Shown: positions 12,985 through 21,304 of the stretch, piece by piece
Layout: the number at the start of each line of letters is the position of its first letter
How positions within the stretch are numbered: position 1 is the stretch's first letter
Assembly (NCBI GenBank): GCA_050259235.1
Contig: JBLNAG010000005.1
Location: 1-64,000 of the forward strand
Source of the DNA: UBA5364 sp050259235
GTDB taxonomy: Bacteria > Bacillota_I > Bacilli_A > RF39 > UBA660
Length of the DNA stretch: 64,000 nt
Direction of reading: 5' to 3'
Program-made: the position numbers and the translations under genes
Notes under the pieces: generated by a model
Told to the model about the DNA's origin: nothing
The model's database searches: none
Seen by the model: only the letters and a program-made list of their open reading frames with translations

Positions 12985-13968
12985 ATGAAAAAGTATAAAA
13001 TGGCGAGCTTGTTTGCTGGTATTGGTGGAATTGATTTAGGCTTTGAAAATGCTGGTATAAAAACAGTTTGGGCAAATGAAATTGATACTTTTTCTGCTAG
13101 TACCTATAGTGCTAATCATCCCGATGTTAAGCTAGTTATAGATGATATAAAAAATGTTGATGGTAAAGATATTCCTAAAGTGGACATATTGGCAGGTGGA
13201 TTTCCATGTCAAGCATTTTCAGTAGCGGGTCACCGCAAGGGATTTAAAGACGAACGTGGTAATCTGTTTTTTGAAATAATTAGATTAATAGAAGAAATGG
13301 CCAATAATAATAACAAGCCAAAAATAATATTTTTAGAAAATGTTAAAAACTTATATAATCACGATAGTGGTAGAACATACAAAATTATAGTAAAAATGTT
13401 AAAGGATGTATTAGGCTATACTGTATTAACTAAGATACTTAATTCATGTGAATATGGTAATATTCCACAAAATCGTGAAAGAATATATATAGTGGCTTTT
13501 CTCGATAAAGAAGTAGCAAATAGATTTGTTTGGCCATTACCAATCCCCTTAAATAATACAATAGAAACAGTTGTGGATTGGAATATGACTGTTGACAAGA
13601 AGTATTATTATACTGAAAATATGAAGTGTCATTCCTTAGTAAAAGAAGGTGTCACTGACTCATATAAGATATATCAATATAGAAGAGTATATGTTCGTGA
13701 AAATAAATCTAATTTATGTCCTACACTTACTGCCAATATGGGAACAGGTGGACATAATGTTCCACTAATTATTGATAATAAGAAAAGAATTAGAAAACTA
13801 ACACCACGAGAATGTCTGAATTTACAGGGATTTCCAAATGAATTCATTATTCCAGAAAACTTAACAGACACAAAGATTTACAAACAAGCAGGTAATTCAG
13901 TGTCAGTTCCTGTTATACAAAGGATAGCAGAAGAAATAGTTGAGGCCATTACCAATGAAGATAATTAA
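12985..13968 (+). CDS. DNA (cytosine-5)-methyltransferase of a type II R-M system
   Basis: A 327-aa C5 methyltransferase that protects host DNA by methylating cytosine at its recognition site. Motif I is FAGIGGIDLGF near residues 10-20, motif IV with the catalytic cysteine is GGFPCQAFS (Cys 75), motif VI is LENVKNL, motif VIII is NIPQNRERIYIVAF, and the C-terminal motifs IX-X (RKLTPRECLNLQGFP, YKQAGNSVSVPV) are present, so the enzyme looks complete. The ribosome site gaggtgat precedes the ATG. It overlaps the following restriction gene by 14 bases. The recognition site cannot be read from sequence. Confidence 0.95.
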   Translation: MKKYKMASLFAGIGGIDLGFENAGIKTVWANEIDTFSASTYSANHPDVKLVIDDIKNVDGKDIPKVDILAGGFPCQAFSVAGHRKGFKDERGNLFFEIIRLIEEMANNNNKPKIIFLENVKNLYNHDSGRTYKIIVKMLKDVLGYTVLTKILNSCEYGNIPQNRERIYIVAFLDKEVANRFVWPLPIPLNNTIETVVDWNMTVDKKYYYTENMKCHSLVKEGVTDSYKIYQYRRVYVRENKSNLCPTLTANMGTGGHNVPLIIDNKKRIRKLTPRECLNLQGFPNEFIIPENLTDTKIYKQAGNSVSVPVIQRIAEEIVEAITNEDN

Positions 13969-15070
13969 TTATGCAACGGAACAGTTTAATGAATACTGTA
14001 AGAACCTAAAATTGGTTTCCTCTATCTCAAAACTGTTTTCTAGTAATGATGTTCCCATGATTTATTATAGAGCAACTGAATTTATATATTGTAAAAGTTT
14101 TGGTGCGGAAGATTTGTCTAGGTCTGATGTGTCAGCAGATGCGAGATTAGGAAATATTGGTATAGGTATAAAAACATTCTTAGAAGGTAATAAAAAGACA
14201 TTTCAAAAAGTAGCAGAGTTTAACAAGCAATCAGAAATGTACACCGGTTTAAGTGTTGAAGACAAAATAAAGAAAATTGCATTGTTACGAAATGAAAGAA
14301 TTATAGTAACCCAAAAGATGTATAATTTAGATACTATGATATATCATTGTATAGTAAGAAATGCCAGAGGTTTAAATATATATGAAGAATCAATGGACTT
14401 AATAGATATTGATAAAATAAATATATCATCAGCCGATAAAAATACAATTAAGTTTAGTGATGGTAAGCATAATTATAGTTTTAGTAATACAAAAAGTACG
14501 TTGTATAAACAATTTGTCATTGATGATTATTTTGAAACTATAGATATTGTTATATTGGAAGATCCATTATTGTTGTTACATAGTGATAGTGGCCTTGTGG
14601 ATGCATATTCAGCACAGGAATATGAGTTTGTAGTACTACCGTTATATTCCCAAAAAAAGGGTACAAACTTTGTTTTTGAAAAGAGTGGCTTAAATCAATG
14701 GAATGCTGATGGCCGAAAAAGAAATGAAGACGAAGTGTATATTCCTTTTCCGTCTGAAGTACGTGAAAAGTATAGGGATTTTTTTCCAAGCAGAAATGTA
14801 TCATTTAATGCGATTTTACCTAATGGTGAAAGAATAAAAATGAAAATATGCCAAGAAAATGATAAAGCTATTATGTCTAACCCTAATAAAGTCTTAGGTA
14901 AATGGTTACTAAGAGATGTATTGCGCGTACCTAGCAATACATTAGTTACATACGAACAATTATTAACAGTAGGAATTGATTCTGTCCTATTTGAAAAGAG
15001 AGATGGAGAATATTACTTGAACTTTAAAGAAATTGGTAGTTATGAAGAATTTTTAAATAGTTTCATTTAA
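13955..15070 (+). CDS. Putative type II restriction endonuclease
   Basis: A 371-aa protein that I assign as the cognate restriction enzyme mainly from position: it overlaps the 3' end of the C5 methyltransferase by 14 bases. The N-terminal half holds a possible PD-(D/E)xK-type core (SADARLGNIGIGIKTF, residues ~62-77, with Asp and Lys spaced as in such sites). The C-terminal half (from about residue 235, YIPFPSEVREKYRDFFP) may recognise DNA. I do not recognise the exact family. Start ATG 13955 is preferred over TTG 13940 because gagg lies about 9 bases upstream. It is followed by a strong terminator. Confidence 0.65.
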   Translation: MKIINYATEQFNEYCKNLKLVSSISKLFSSNDVPMIYYRATEFIYCKSFGAEDLSRSDVSADARLGNIGIGIKTFLEGNKKTFQKVAEFNKQSEMYTGLSVEDKIKKIALLRNERIIVTQKMYNLDTMIYHCIVRNARGLNIYEESMDLIDIDKINISSADKNTIKFSDGKHNYSFSNTKSTLYKQFVIDDYFETIDIVILEDPLLLLHSDSGLVDAYSAQEYEFVVLPLYSQKKGTNFVFEKSGLNQWNADGRKRNEDEVYIPFPSEVREKYRDFFPSRNVSFNAILPNGERIKMKICQENDKAIMSNPNKVLGKWLLRDVLRVPSNTLVTYEQLLTVGIDSVLFEKRDGEYYLNFKEIGSYEEFLNSFI

Positions 15071-15098
15071 TTAGTTATGAAATTTCTTTATTAAATAA

Positions 15099-15128
15099 AA
15101 GCACATTATTTATAATAATGTGCTTTTT
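15099..15128 (+). terminator. Terminator of the R-M operon
   Basis: Hairpin agcacattatt/aataatgtgct with T run, after the restriction gene. Confidence 0.9.
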
Positions 15129-15239
15129 CTGTGCTTAAACTAACTATTTTGTTATTAATTGTTAAATCTCTTAAATACTGGTTGTAATTAAATTACACTT
15201 TGTTTAAATAGTACTTAGCCAAGTGTTGGGAGGTAAATT

Positions 15240-15632
15240 ATGGCTTATGGAAATAAAATTGATGTCTTACTCGTGCAACCTGATGAAATACCTAAGGTTA
15301 TTAAAATTTCTAATACATTGAAAGCAAAACAAAACCTAGTTAATGGTCGAATTCAGGTTTGCTATTTATTGAAAGATAATGAAGTATGTCTAATATGTAA
15401 CGATGAGAGTAAAATAGATGACTCACTGCCTAATCGTATTATAGGGCATGATATTATTTATGGCAATTTTTTTATTGTTGGTGACGATTATGTAAATGCA
15501 GATTTTAAGTCACTGACTAATAAACAAATAAAGAAATATCAAGAACTATTTGGTGAAGAAAGTATAAGGAAAACCAGTAGAATACTTAATGCACGTAAGT
15601 TGGTATATGATATTGTTCACAAAAAATATTAA
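15240..15632 (+). CDS. DUF3846-like protein
   Basis: A 130-aa protein resembling DUF3846, a family found mostly on mobile elements of gut Bacillota. Matching features are an N-terminal DVLLVQPDEIPKVIKI strand, LKAKQNLVNGRIQV, a CLICNDESKI motif near residues 57-66, the PNRII segment and a DIIYGNFFIVG block near residues 80-90. Its function is unknown. The ribosome site gggaggt precedes the ATG. The gene leads a small group with the ClpP-like protease and 16267-16509. Confidence 0.7.
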   Translation: MAYGNKIDVLLVQPDEIPKVIKISNTLKAKQNLVNGRIQVCYLLKDNEVCLICNDESKIDDSLPNRIIGHDIIYGNFFIVGDDYVNADFKSLTNKQIKKYQELFGEESIRKTSRILNARKLVYDIVHKKY

Positions 15633-15677
15633 GAATGAATTGTAAAATAAAATTGAAAGAAATATGAGGTAAAGTAT

Positions 15678-16283
15678 ATGGAAAATAAGGATAAAGGATT
15701 CAAGAGATTTGACAGAAAAAAAGAGGAAAAGTCAGTATCATCAGTTAATTTATTAGACAAAAAACGAATAATGTATCTGGATGGTGAGATAGACGATAAT
15801 AGTGCTAAAGAAATTATAGAAACTTTATTAAAACTTGATACAATCAACAATAAGGATATTACTATGTATATCAATTCAGGTGGTGGCTCTGTTAGTGCAG
15901 GTTTAGCAATATATGATGTTATGAATATGATTAAGAGTGATGTAAAAACTATATGTATTGGTAGATGTGCAAGCATGGCGAGTATACTCTTGATTAATGG
16001 TGCTAGAGGTAAAAGATACATACTTGAAAATGCTGAAATAATGATACATGAAGTTTCTTCAGGAACATTTGGAAAAGTTACTGAAATGCAAGAAAAATTA
16101 GATCACTCTAAAATATTAAATAATAAATTACATAAAATTATTGCACAAAAAACAAAAAAATCACTTAAAGAAGTAAAAAGAGATACTCTAAATAAAGATA
16201 GTTGGATGAACTCCTCTCAAGCATTACGTTGGGGATTTGTTGATGAAATAGTAGGTAGAAAAGAACATGAAAGATTATCATAA
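15678..16283 (+). CDS. ClpP-like serine protease encoded on the element
   Basis: A 201-aa ClpP-fold protease. After a basic N-terminal extension (~25 residues) the ClpP core follows: IDDNSAKEIIETLL, INSGGGSVSAGLAIYD near residues 65-80, nucleophile serine in the ASMAS segment near 98-102, the histidine motif MIHEVSSGTFGK near 117-128, and the aspartate region NKDSWMNSSQALRWGFVDEI near the end. All three triad positions are filled. Such mobile-element and phage ClpP paralogues can act as head-maturation or regulatory peptidases. No capsid gene is seen here, so the role is open. It overlaps the next gene by 17 bases. Confidence 0.82.
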   Translation: MENKDKGFKRFDRKKEEKSVSSVNLLDKKRIMYLDGEIDDNSAKEIIETLLKLDTINNKDITMYINSGGGSVSAGLAIYDVMNMIKSDVKTICIGRCASMASILLINGARGKRYILENAEIMIHEVSSGTFGKVTEMQEKLDHSKILNNKLHKIIAQKTKKSLKEVKRDTLNKDSWMNSSQALRWGFVDEIVGRKEHERLS

Positions 16284-16509
16284 ATATCAATATCAAGAAA
16301 CCAATAAGTCTTATTTGCTTACCATCACATTTTCACTTGATAAAATTAATGTGGGAAATCAAGACAATATATTTAATGAAGTTATAACGCATATTATAAA
16401 ACTTGAAACATTAATAACTTTATCAAATGATGATATAATTAATATTAATAAGTTTATCAGGCTGGCAAGACATAGTAGACAACTTGATATAAGAAAGTTT
16501 TTAAAATAA
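16267..16509 (+). CDS. Small protein of unknown function
   Basis: An 80-aa ORF overlapping the 3' end of the ClpP-like gene by 17 bases in another frame, which suggests translational coupling. It is polar, with a hydrophobic stretch YLLTITFSL near residues 17-25 and a basic C-terminus (FIRLARHSRQLDIRKFLK). No family recognised. No strong ribosome site is visible, though the gaaagattatcata preceding sequence is purine-rich. Confidence 0.45.
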   Translation: MKDYHKYQYQETNKSYLLTITFSLDKINVGNQDNIFNEVITHIIKLETLITLSNDDIININKFIRLARHSRQLDIRKFLK

Positions 16510-16519
16510 TATATAAATA

Positions 16520-16650
16520 AGGTCATTGCAGGGGGCACAGTTGTTCTAAAGTTATATTGTGGTGTGTTGGCTTGGTACCTAACCACCGAAAGTGTTAGCT
16601 TTGTTCAAATCGTGGTTAAACAAGTTTTAAACTCGCAGGCGACATACATT
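16520..16650 (+). ncRNA. Candidate structured RNA or cis-regulatory leader
   Basis: This non-coding stretch is clearly richer in G+C than its surroundings and contains several possible stems: ggtg-t-gtt pairing with aac-cacc (about 16560-16587), cgaaag/cttt (about 16587-16604) and a gtttaaac-like pairing near 16615-16632. It ends in gcaggcgacata, whose reverse complement recurs after the xre gene (16976-16986). No RNA family is recognised. It could be a leader, a small RNA or an origin/transfer site. Confidence 0.35.
16636..16646 (+). repeat. 11-bp inverted repeat, left copy, flanking the xre gene
   Basis: CAGGCGACATA here is the exact reverse complement of TATGTCGCCTG at 16976-16986. The two copies bracket the XRE regulator gene, so they may be operators, or arms of a large stem in the transcript. 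Confidence 0.7.
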
Positions 16651-16669
16651 TTCTTAATTATTTGAAATA

Positions 16670-16951
16670 ATGATTATAGAAAGTGTAGTGAATAAATCTA
16701 TGAGAAGAAATTATGATAAGAAAGCTTTATCGTTATTGGTTCGCAGTAACATCAGAAAGTATCGTTTGATGAGAAATCATACTATGCAGGAATTGGCCGA
16801 TAAAGCAGATTTTACGCATCAATATGTTAGAGATTTAGAATCACTTGGAGTAGATAAAACTCCTACTTTAGAAGCACTTGGTAAGTTTGCAATGGCATTA
16901 GAAATAGATATACGACAATTATTTGATGATATAACTACAGAGGACAAATAA
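16670..16951 (+). CDS. XRE-family helix-turn-helix regulator
   Basis: A 93-aa regulator with an N-terminal basic extension and one HTH_3 domain (residues ~27-85): SNIRKYRLMRNHTMQELADKADFTHQYVRDLE is the helix-turn-helix, followed by PTLEALGKFAMALEIDIRQLF. It probably controls element genes. ATG 16700 is an alternative start, as neither has a clear ribosome site. An inverted repeat flanks the gene, and an intrinsic terminator-like hairpin (16942-16970) follows. Confidence 0.85.
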   Translation: MIIESVVNKSMRRNYDKKALSLLVRSNIRKYRLMRNHTMQELADKADFTHQYVRDLESLGVDKTPTLEALGKFAMALEIDIRQLFDDITTEDK

Positions 16952-16970
16952 AAATATTTGTTCTTTTATT
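16942..16970 (+). terminator. Terminator after the xre gene
   Basis: Hairpin ggacaaata/tatttgttc with following T-rich sequence, overlapping the end of the xre coding region. Confidence 0.75.
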
Positions 16971-16975
16971 ATATC

Positions 16976-16986
16976 TATGTCGCCTG
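16976..16986 (+). repeat. 11-bp inverted repeat, right copy
   Basis: TATGTCGCCTG, reverse complement of the copy at 16636-16646 upstream of the xre gene. Confidence 0.7.
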
Positions 16987-17056
16987 ACAGTTGTATTTAT
17001 TCTCACAATGTGTTAACATATAAGTGATAAATGTTTACTAGGAGGTATGTAAAATA

Positions 17057-18226
17057 ATGAGAAAAGTGATAAATAATTCCATTGCTAAATTGGCAAAACA
17101 AAAAAAAATAATGTTAATTATTTTTGTTGCTGTGGTTATTGTTATAGGTATATCCATTGCAAGTATATATGTTAACAAAAATAAAATTGATAATCGTTTT
17201 TATGGTTACTATGCAAGTGATAGTATTGTTGTTGAGATATTACCAAACGGAATATGTTCTGTTAGTGCCATAATAGATAAGTCCATATCTGACAATTCTA
17301 CTTGTAGTTGGACTTATAATGGATTATTTGATGAAGACTTCAATTTAAATGAAAATGGCATTTTCGCCTCTTCATTAATTATAATCAATCAAGATAATAA
17401 GACTATGGAGTTAAATGCAACTTTTACAGAAGATTATTCATCGTTTCTTGATACAACAAATGATAGAATGACTCAATATAAGAAAATACAGAAATATGAG
17501 AAAGTTGACACAAAAAAACTTAAACATATAAATGGTTCGGCAACAGCATATTTTGAAAAAGAAATTGAAGATCATGCTTATATGGAAATGTTTCATACAT
17601 TTCACTTTTACGATGATATGACTTGTGAGATAGAAAATTCTAAGCAAGTTGATAGCACTAATAATAGTAACTGGCCACCCTCTGACCCAAACACAAAATG
17701 GAGATTTTTATATGAAATCAATTTTGGTGAATGTCACTATGAAATAAGTAATTCCCCATATTATCAGTTAACTGTTTATACTTCTGAAATAAATGAATCA
17801 GGAGAAAGTAAACTTATTTTTCCATTTTTTATCAAGTTCGGTAAAAATTCAGAAGTTGTAAGTTTAAACCTTATGCTTCAGGATGATACCGAAAGAGAAT
17901 ATTTGTTTATTCACAGAGATGGCAAAAATTTTGGTGCTGATGAAAAAGAGCAACGAGTATTAAAAAGAGAAAAAGAAGAAAAAATTAAAAAGCAGTATAT
18001 TGGTACTTGGTCAAATACTTATACTGAATTAGTTATTAAAGAAGATGGGACTTGTTATATAAATGATGCTACAAGTTGCATTTGGGTGCCTATTGCCAGT
18101 AATGGTTACGTAAAAATAACATATAGTACAAAATATGATGATACCAATGAGAAATATTATTCAATAAATGATAATTTATCTCAAATAAATCTTGTTAATG
18201 GTCCAACTGTCCTAAATAGAAATTAA
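17057..18226 (+). CDS. Membrane-anchored extracellular protein with repeated beta-modules, unknown function
   Basis: A 389-aa protein. After a basic N-terminal tail there is one membrane helix (about residues 18-40), so the rest is probably outside the cell. The outer part shows three loosely similar modules of the form G-Y/W-aromatic, V-V/I-E/K-I, dG-C-I/V, C-W: around residues 54-100, 155-240 and 313-385 (YIGTWSNTY to CIWVPI). They look like small lipocalin- or META-like beta units, but I do not recognise a named family. The ribosome site aggaggt precedes the ATG. A role at the cell surface is inference only. Confidence 0.6.
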   Translation: MRKVINNSIAKLAKQKKIMLIIFVAVVIVIGISIASIYVNKNKIDNRFYGYYASDSIVVEILPNGICSVSAIIDKSISDNSTCSWTYNGLFDEDFNLNENGIFASSLIIINQDNKTMELNATFTEDYSSFLDTTNDRMTQYKKIQKYEKVDTKKLKHINGSATAYFEKEIEDHAYMEMFHTFHFYDDMTCEIENSKQVDSTNNSNWPPSDPNTKWRFLYEINFGECHYEISNSPYYQLTVYTSEINESGESKLIFPFFIKFGKNSEVVSLNLMLQDDTEREYLFIHRDGKNFGADEKEQRVLKREKEEKIKKQYIGTWSNTYTELVIKEDGTCYINDATSCIWVPIASNGYVKITYSTKYDDTNEKYYSINDNLSQINLVNGPTVLNRN

Positions 18227-18471
18227 AAAGAAGTAAAAAATTGAAAACATATTGATTAGCATAATATGTATAAATTGTCTTTTCATTAATCTTGTTCATA
18301 TCGTTTAAGTTGTTTTGAGTGTATGGTTCATGGTTGTACGCATTTTAGAATCGTTACACTCGTTTTAAACGTCTTGAGCGTGGTAATATTGTAATGAATT
18401 TGCATTAACTTTTTCACATCTCTTGTTAATAATTGTTATATGTGGTAAATCAAATTAAAAGGAGGTGTATT
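18227..18471 (+). other. Non-coding region upstream of ssb
   Basis: About 245 bases without a supported gene. It contains an imperfect repeat of cgtt-containing words (catatcgtttaag, gaatcgttacactcgttttaaacgtcttgagcgtgg, 18298-18383). No convincing promoter apart from AT-rich tracts is seen. It could hold an origin or transfer site but there is no direct evidence. Confidence 0.4.
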
Positions 18472-18795
18472 ATGCTAAACCAAACGGTAATAGTAGGTAG
18501 AATCGTTAAAGAGCCAGAATTAATTGAAAATGAAACAGGTAAAAAAGTTTCTAATTTAACAATTGCAGTTCCAAGAAGTTATAAAAATAAAGATGGAAAA
18601 TATGATACGGATTTTATTGATTGTACTTTATGGAGTGGACTTGCTGAAAATACAGTGGAATACTGTAAAAAAGGTGATTTAGTCGGCGTGAAAGGAAGAA
18701 TAGAAACGGACTTTTATGAAAGAGAAGATGGCTCTACTGTTAAGAATACTAAAGTAGTTGCTGAAAAAGTAACTTTTCTATCAAGCAAAAAATAA
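18472..18795 (+). CDS. ssb: Single-stranded DNA-binding protein, short form
   Basis: A 107-aa OB-fold SSB. The family start LNQTVIVGRIVKEPEL, the FIDCTLWSGLAE block near residues 53-64, and KKGDLVGVKGRIET near 71-84 are present. The usual disordered linker and the acidic DDDIPF tip are missing, as the protein ends in FLSSKK, so it should bind ssDNA but lack the standard docking tail. The start is ATG 18472, preceded by ggaggtg; the upstream ATG at 18433 has no ribosome site. Its presence with a RecA-like protein suggests the element copies or repairs its DNA. Confidence 0.93.
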   Translation: MLNQTVIVGRIVKEPELIENETGKKVSNLTIAVPRSYKNKDGKYDTDFIDCTLWSGLAENTVEYCKKGDLVGVKGRIETDFYEREDGSTVKNTKVVAEKVTFLSSKK

Positions 18796-18999
18796 GAAGA
18801 TTAAATTAAGTAGTAAAATGATATTTAGAAGTTATTTATAAACTTCTTTTTATTTGAAATTATGTGTCAAAGAAATCATTTCATTATGTTTATAGTAACA
18901 ACAGCATTACAATGGGTTTATTATAAAGAAATATCTTCTATAATTGTTAATGATAATACAACAGGGATTTCTTTTATATTTTGGGAAGGTGGTAATTAT

Positions 19000-19596
19000 A
19001 TGGTATGGGGCTATGCAAGGTGTTCAACTAATGAACTAAAACAAGATATTCAAAGACAAGTAAGAGAGCTAAAAGCAATGGGTGCAACAGAAAATACAAT
19101 ATTTTTGGAATATGAAAGTGGAATGAAAGAGGATAGAAAAGAACTTGAAAAATTATTAACAGCAGTAAAAAGAGGAGATACTATTGCAGCAACTGAAGTA
19201 AGCCGTATCACAAGAAGTACAAAACAGTTATGTGAAATATTAGATACGGTGCAAAAGGTTGGGCTAAAATTGATGTTGGGAACTTTTGTTGTCGATGTCA
19301 CTAATGGAGATTGTGATCCAATGACAGAAGGTATGCTCATGATGATGGGAGTATTCTCACAACTGGAAAGGAAAATGATTTGTCAGAGGGTTAAGAGTGG
19401 AATGGAAAACGCAAAATCTAAAGGGATTATATTAGGAAGGCCTAAAACAACTTATGAAGATATACCTGAATCTTTCTTTAGATATTTACCCAAATATCAA
19501 AACAAAGAGATTAACAAGAGCGAATTTTCAAGGTTAAGTGAATTATCATATCCAAGTATTTATAAGTATCTTGAAATAGTAAACACTGGTAATTAG
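19000..19596 (+). CDS. Small serine recombinase (resolvase/invertase)
   Basis: A 198-aa resolvase-type recombinase. The catalytic domain opens with GYARCSTNELKQD (catalytic serine at residue 9), followed by SRITRS and the MMGVFSQLERKMICQRVKSGMENAK E-helix. The C-terminal part (LSYPSIYKYL) is a short helix-turn-helix. Start ATG 19000 is preceded by ggtggt; the in-frame ATG at 18862 lies upstream of it without a ribosome site. It could resolve element dimers or invert DNA. The hairpin-rich spacer just downstream is a candidate site. Confidence 0.88.
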   Translation: MVWGYARCSTNELKQDIQRQVRELKAMGATENTIFLEYESGMKEDRKELEKLLTAVKRGDTIAATEVSRITRSTKQLCEILDTVQKVGLKLMLGTFVVDVTNGDCDPMTEGMLMMMGVFSQLERKMICQRVKSGMENAKSKGIILGRPKTTYEDIPESFFRYLPKYQNKEINKSEFSRLSELSYPSIYKYLEIVNTGN

Positions 19597-19879
19597 GGGA
19601 TTTAGAAATTGTTAAAAAATAACAATGAAAAAAAGTGATAAAATATGTTGATAAAACAATTTTTATATCATATAATATTTATGAGGTTGAGTTATATTAA
19701 CATTAATAATTAAATAAATTATACTCTTCTTCATATATAGGAATGACACAGATTTAGAAATGCTTTACAAAGCAGATTTTGTGCTATTTTCATGTATATG
19801 AAGGAGAGTTTTTATATACTCTAAATACTTTTATTTAATGAAATAGACAAAATAATATTTAAAGAAAGGAGGCAAATGT
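19597..19879 (+). other. Non-coding region with a large nested hairpin
   Basis: In this 283-base gap, actcttcttcatatatag (19723-19740) pairs with catgtatatgaaggagagt (19791-19809). Inside this stem, acaca-attt (19746-19755) can pair with atttgtgct (about 19777-19785), and tgctttacaaagca (19761-19774) forms a tight hairpin. The result is a nested stem of about 90 bases. It could be a small RNA, a resolvase site or a transfer origin. Confidence 0.5.
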
Positions 19880-20092
19880 ATGGATGAACCTAGTTTATAT
19901 GATAGTATGCACGAACTATTTGGTGTATTAGATAAAGAAACATATTCTAAGACTGAAGTTCTAAAAATAATTTGCGATTGCGATTATATAATGACAAACC
20001 GAATAGTAAAACACCAACAAATAATAATTGAGAAAGATAAGAAAATATTAGCATTAGTAGAAGAAAAAATGAGACTAGAAGACATGATGTAA
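19880..20092 (+). CDS. Small protein of unknown function, upstream of the RecA-like ATPase
   Basis: A 70-aa acidic, helical protein with a C-terminal coiled-coil-like segment (IIIEKDKKILALVEEKMRLEDMM). A strong ribosome site aaaggagg precedes the ATG. It is followed by the RecA-like gene after 12 bases, so the two are probably co-translated. No family recognised. Confidence 0.6.
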   Translation: MDEPSLYDSMHELFGVLDKETYSKTEVLKIICDCDYIMTNRIVKHQQIIIEKDKKILALVEEKMRLEDMM

Positions 20093-20104
20093 TGGAGGTT
20101 ATTA

Positions 20105-21106
20105 ATGTCAAAACAATCAAAAGAAGGTATGGGTTTAGCAGATATTGCTAAGTCCATACCCAATCTTAAAACAGAAATTATATCAACTAATATATTTGTT
20201 TCAGATTTCATATTAAAAGGTGGATTGGAATTGGGATCATCAATTCAATTGGTTGGGGAAAGCGGTGTAGGTAAAAGTACCATTTCTTTACAACTAGCAA
20301 AACAAATATGTAATCAGGGTAAAAATGTAGTTTATGTTGATAGTGAAGGCTCTGTAACTAACGAACTTCTTAAAACAATTGGTTTAGAAGATTTTATGAA
20401 TAATAGATTCTTTCTTATAAAAGAACCAACATTCAAGAAGGTTGATGATTATTTATGTAAGTTTATAGCAACAGGAGAAATATCGATGATTATAATCGAC
20501 TCATTGGCTGGACTTGTTCATGAGGGCTTTACTAACTTGAAAGATAGTATTTCGTCGACAACTAACAATACATCATATAATTCAAAGAATCTTACTCAAT
20601 TCATTAGTAAGTTCAAGTCTTTAGCAACATTAAACAAGTTCTGTCTTGTTATGATTAATCAATACCGTTATTCCGTAAATATGATGGTAGGTAGTCAAAA
20701 GAAAGAATATGGTTCAAAAGTAGTTCGATATAGCAGCGATATTATCATAAAGATTAGTAATATTAAAAAACACGTAGATTTCAAAGGCATGGCCAAAGCA
20801 TTTAATGGAATTGAATTAGAACTAGAAGTAATTAAATCAAATAAATCAGCTCCAGAAGAGAGTATTCCATTTGCATTGCATTATGGTAAAGGCATCTCCA
20901 ATTTAATTAATAAGATTTATGCTTTAATCAAGTTGAAGATTATAGAACAAAAAGGTTCGTATTATCAATTTAAATATAATGATAAAGCAGTATACGAACA
21001 AGGACTTGCGAACTTCTACAATAAATTAATAGAACTAGATGTTGATTTGAGTGAGCATGACGATAAGATTAATGAATATTACAAAATTATTAATGAAATA
21101 AAGTAA
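20105..21106 (+). CDS. RecA/Sak4-like recombinase ATPase
   Basis: A 333-aa RecA-core ATPase. Walker A is GESGVGKST near residues 50-58, a VVYVDSEGSV strand follows near 77-86, Walker B is MIIIDSLAGL near 128-137, and a segment NQYRYSVNMMVGSQKKEYGSKVVRYSSDIIIKI (written here as its conserved elements: NQ-R, G-K-YSSD) corresponds to the L2 loop and following strand of RecA. It is much diverged from housekeeping RecA and has a C-terminal winged-helix-like tail. Phages and mobile elements use such proteins for annealing or strand exchange. It sits with SSB in element 1, forming a recombination/replication module. Ribosome site ggaggt. Confidence 0.82.
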   Translation: MSKQSKEGMGLADIAKSIPNLKTEIISTNIFVSDFILKGGLELGSSIQLVGESGVGKSTISLQLAKQICNQGKNVVYVDSEGSVTNELLKTIGLEDFMNNRFFLIKEPTFKKVDDYLCKFIATGEISMIIIDSLAGLVHEGFTNLKDSISSTTNNTSYNSKNLTQFISKFKSLATLNKFCLVMINQYRYSVNMMVGSQKKEYGSKVVRYSSDIIIKISNIKKHVDFKGMAKAFNGIELELEVIKSNKSAPEESIPFALHYGKGISNLINKIYALIKLKIIEQKGSYYQFKYNDKAVYEQGLANFYNKLIELDVDLSEHDDKINEYYKIINEIK

Positions 21107-21304
21107 AAGTGCTAGACCTTTCGGTTAACTGATTAGGCAGTTCTCGTAGCCATTAAATCCTATTATAATATCAATACTACTAATAAGAATATCAATAGCA
21201 ACAATATGACTAATAGTATTAGAACTAAAATTAGAAGAAATAAAAGAAAGATTAAAATAATATATATAATAAAAAATAATTAACTAGTAAGAGGAGAAAG
21301 AAAA
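21107..21304 (+). other. Non-coding gap after the RecA-like gene
   Basis: The first 50 bases (gacctttcggttaactgattag, gcagttctcgtagcc, split here) are less AT-rich than the rest and can form a small hairpin gacctttcggtt. The remainder is A-rich with repeats of the type actaata/agaa. No terminator with a T run is apparent, so the downstream small genes may be co-transcribed. Confidence 0.35.
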
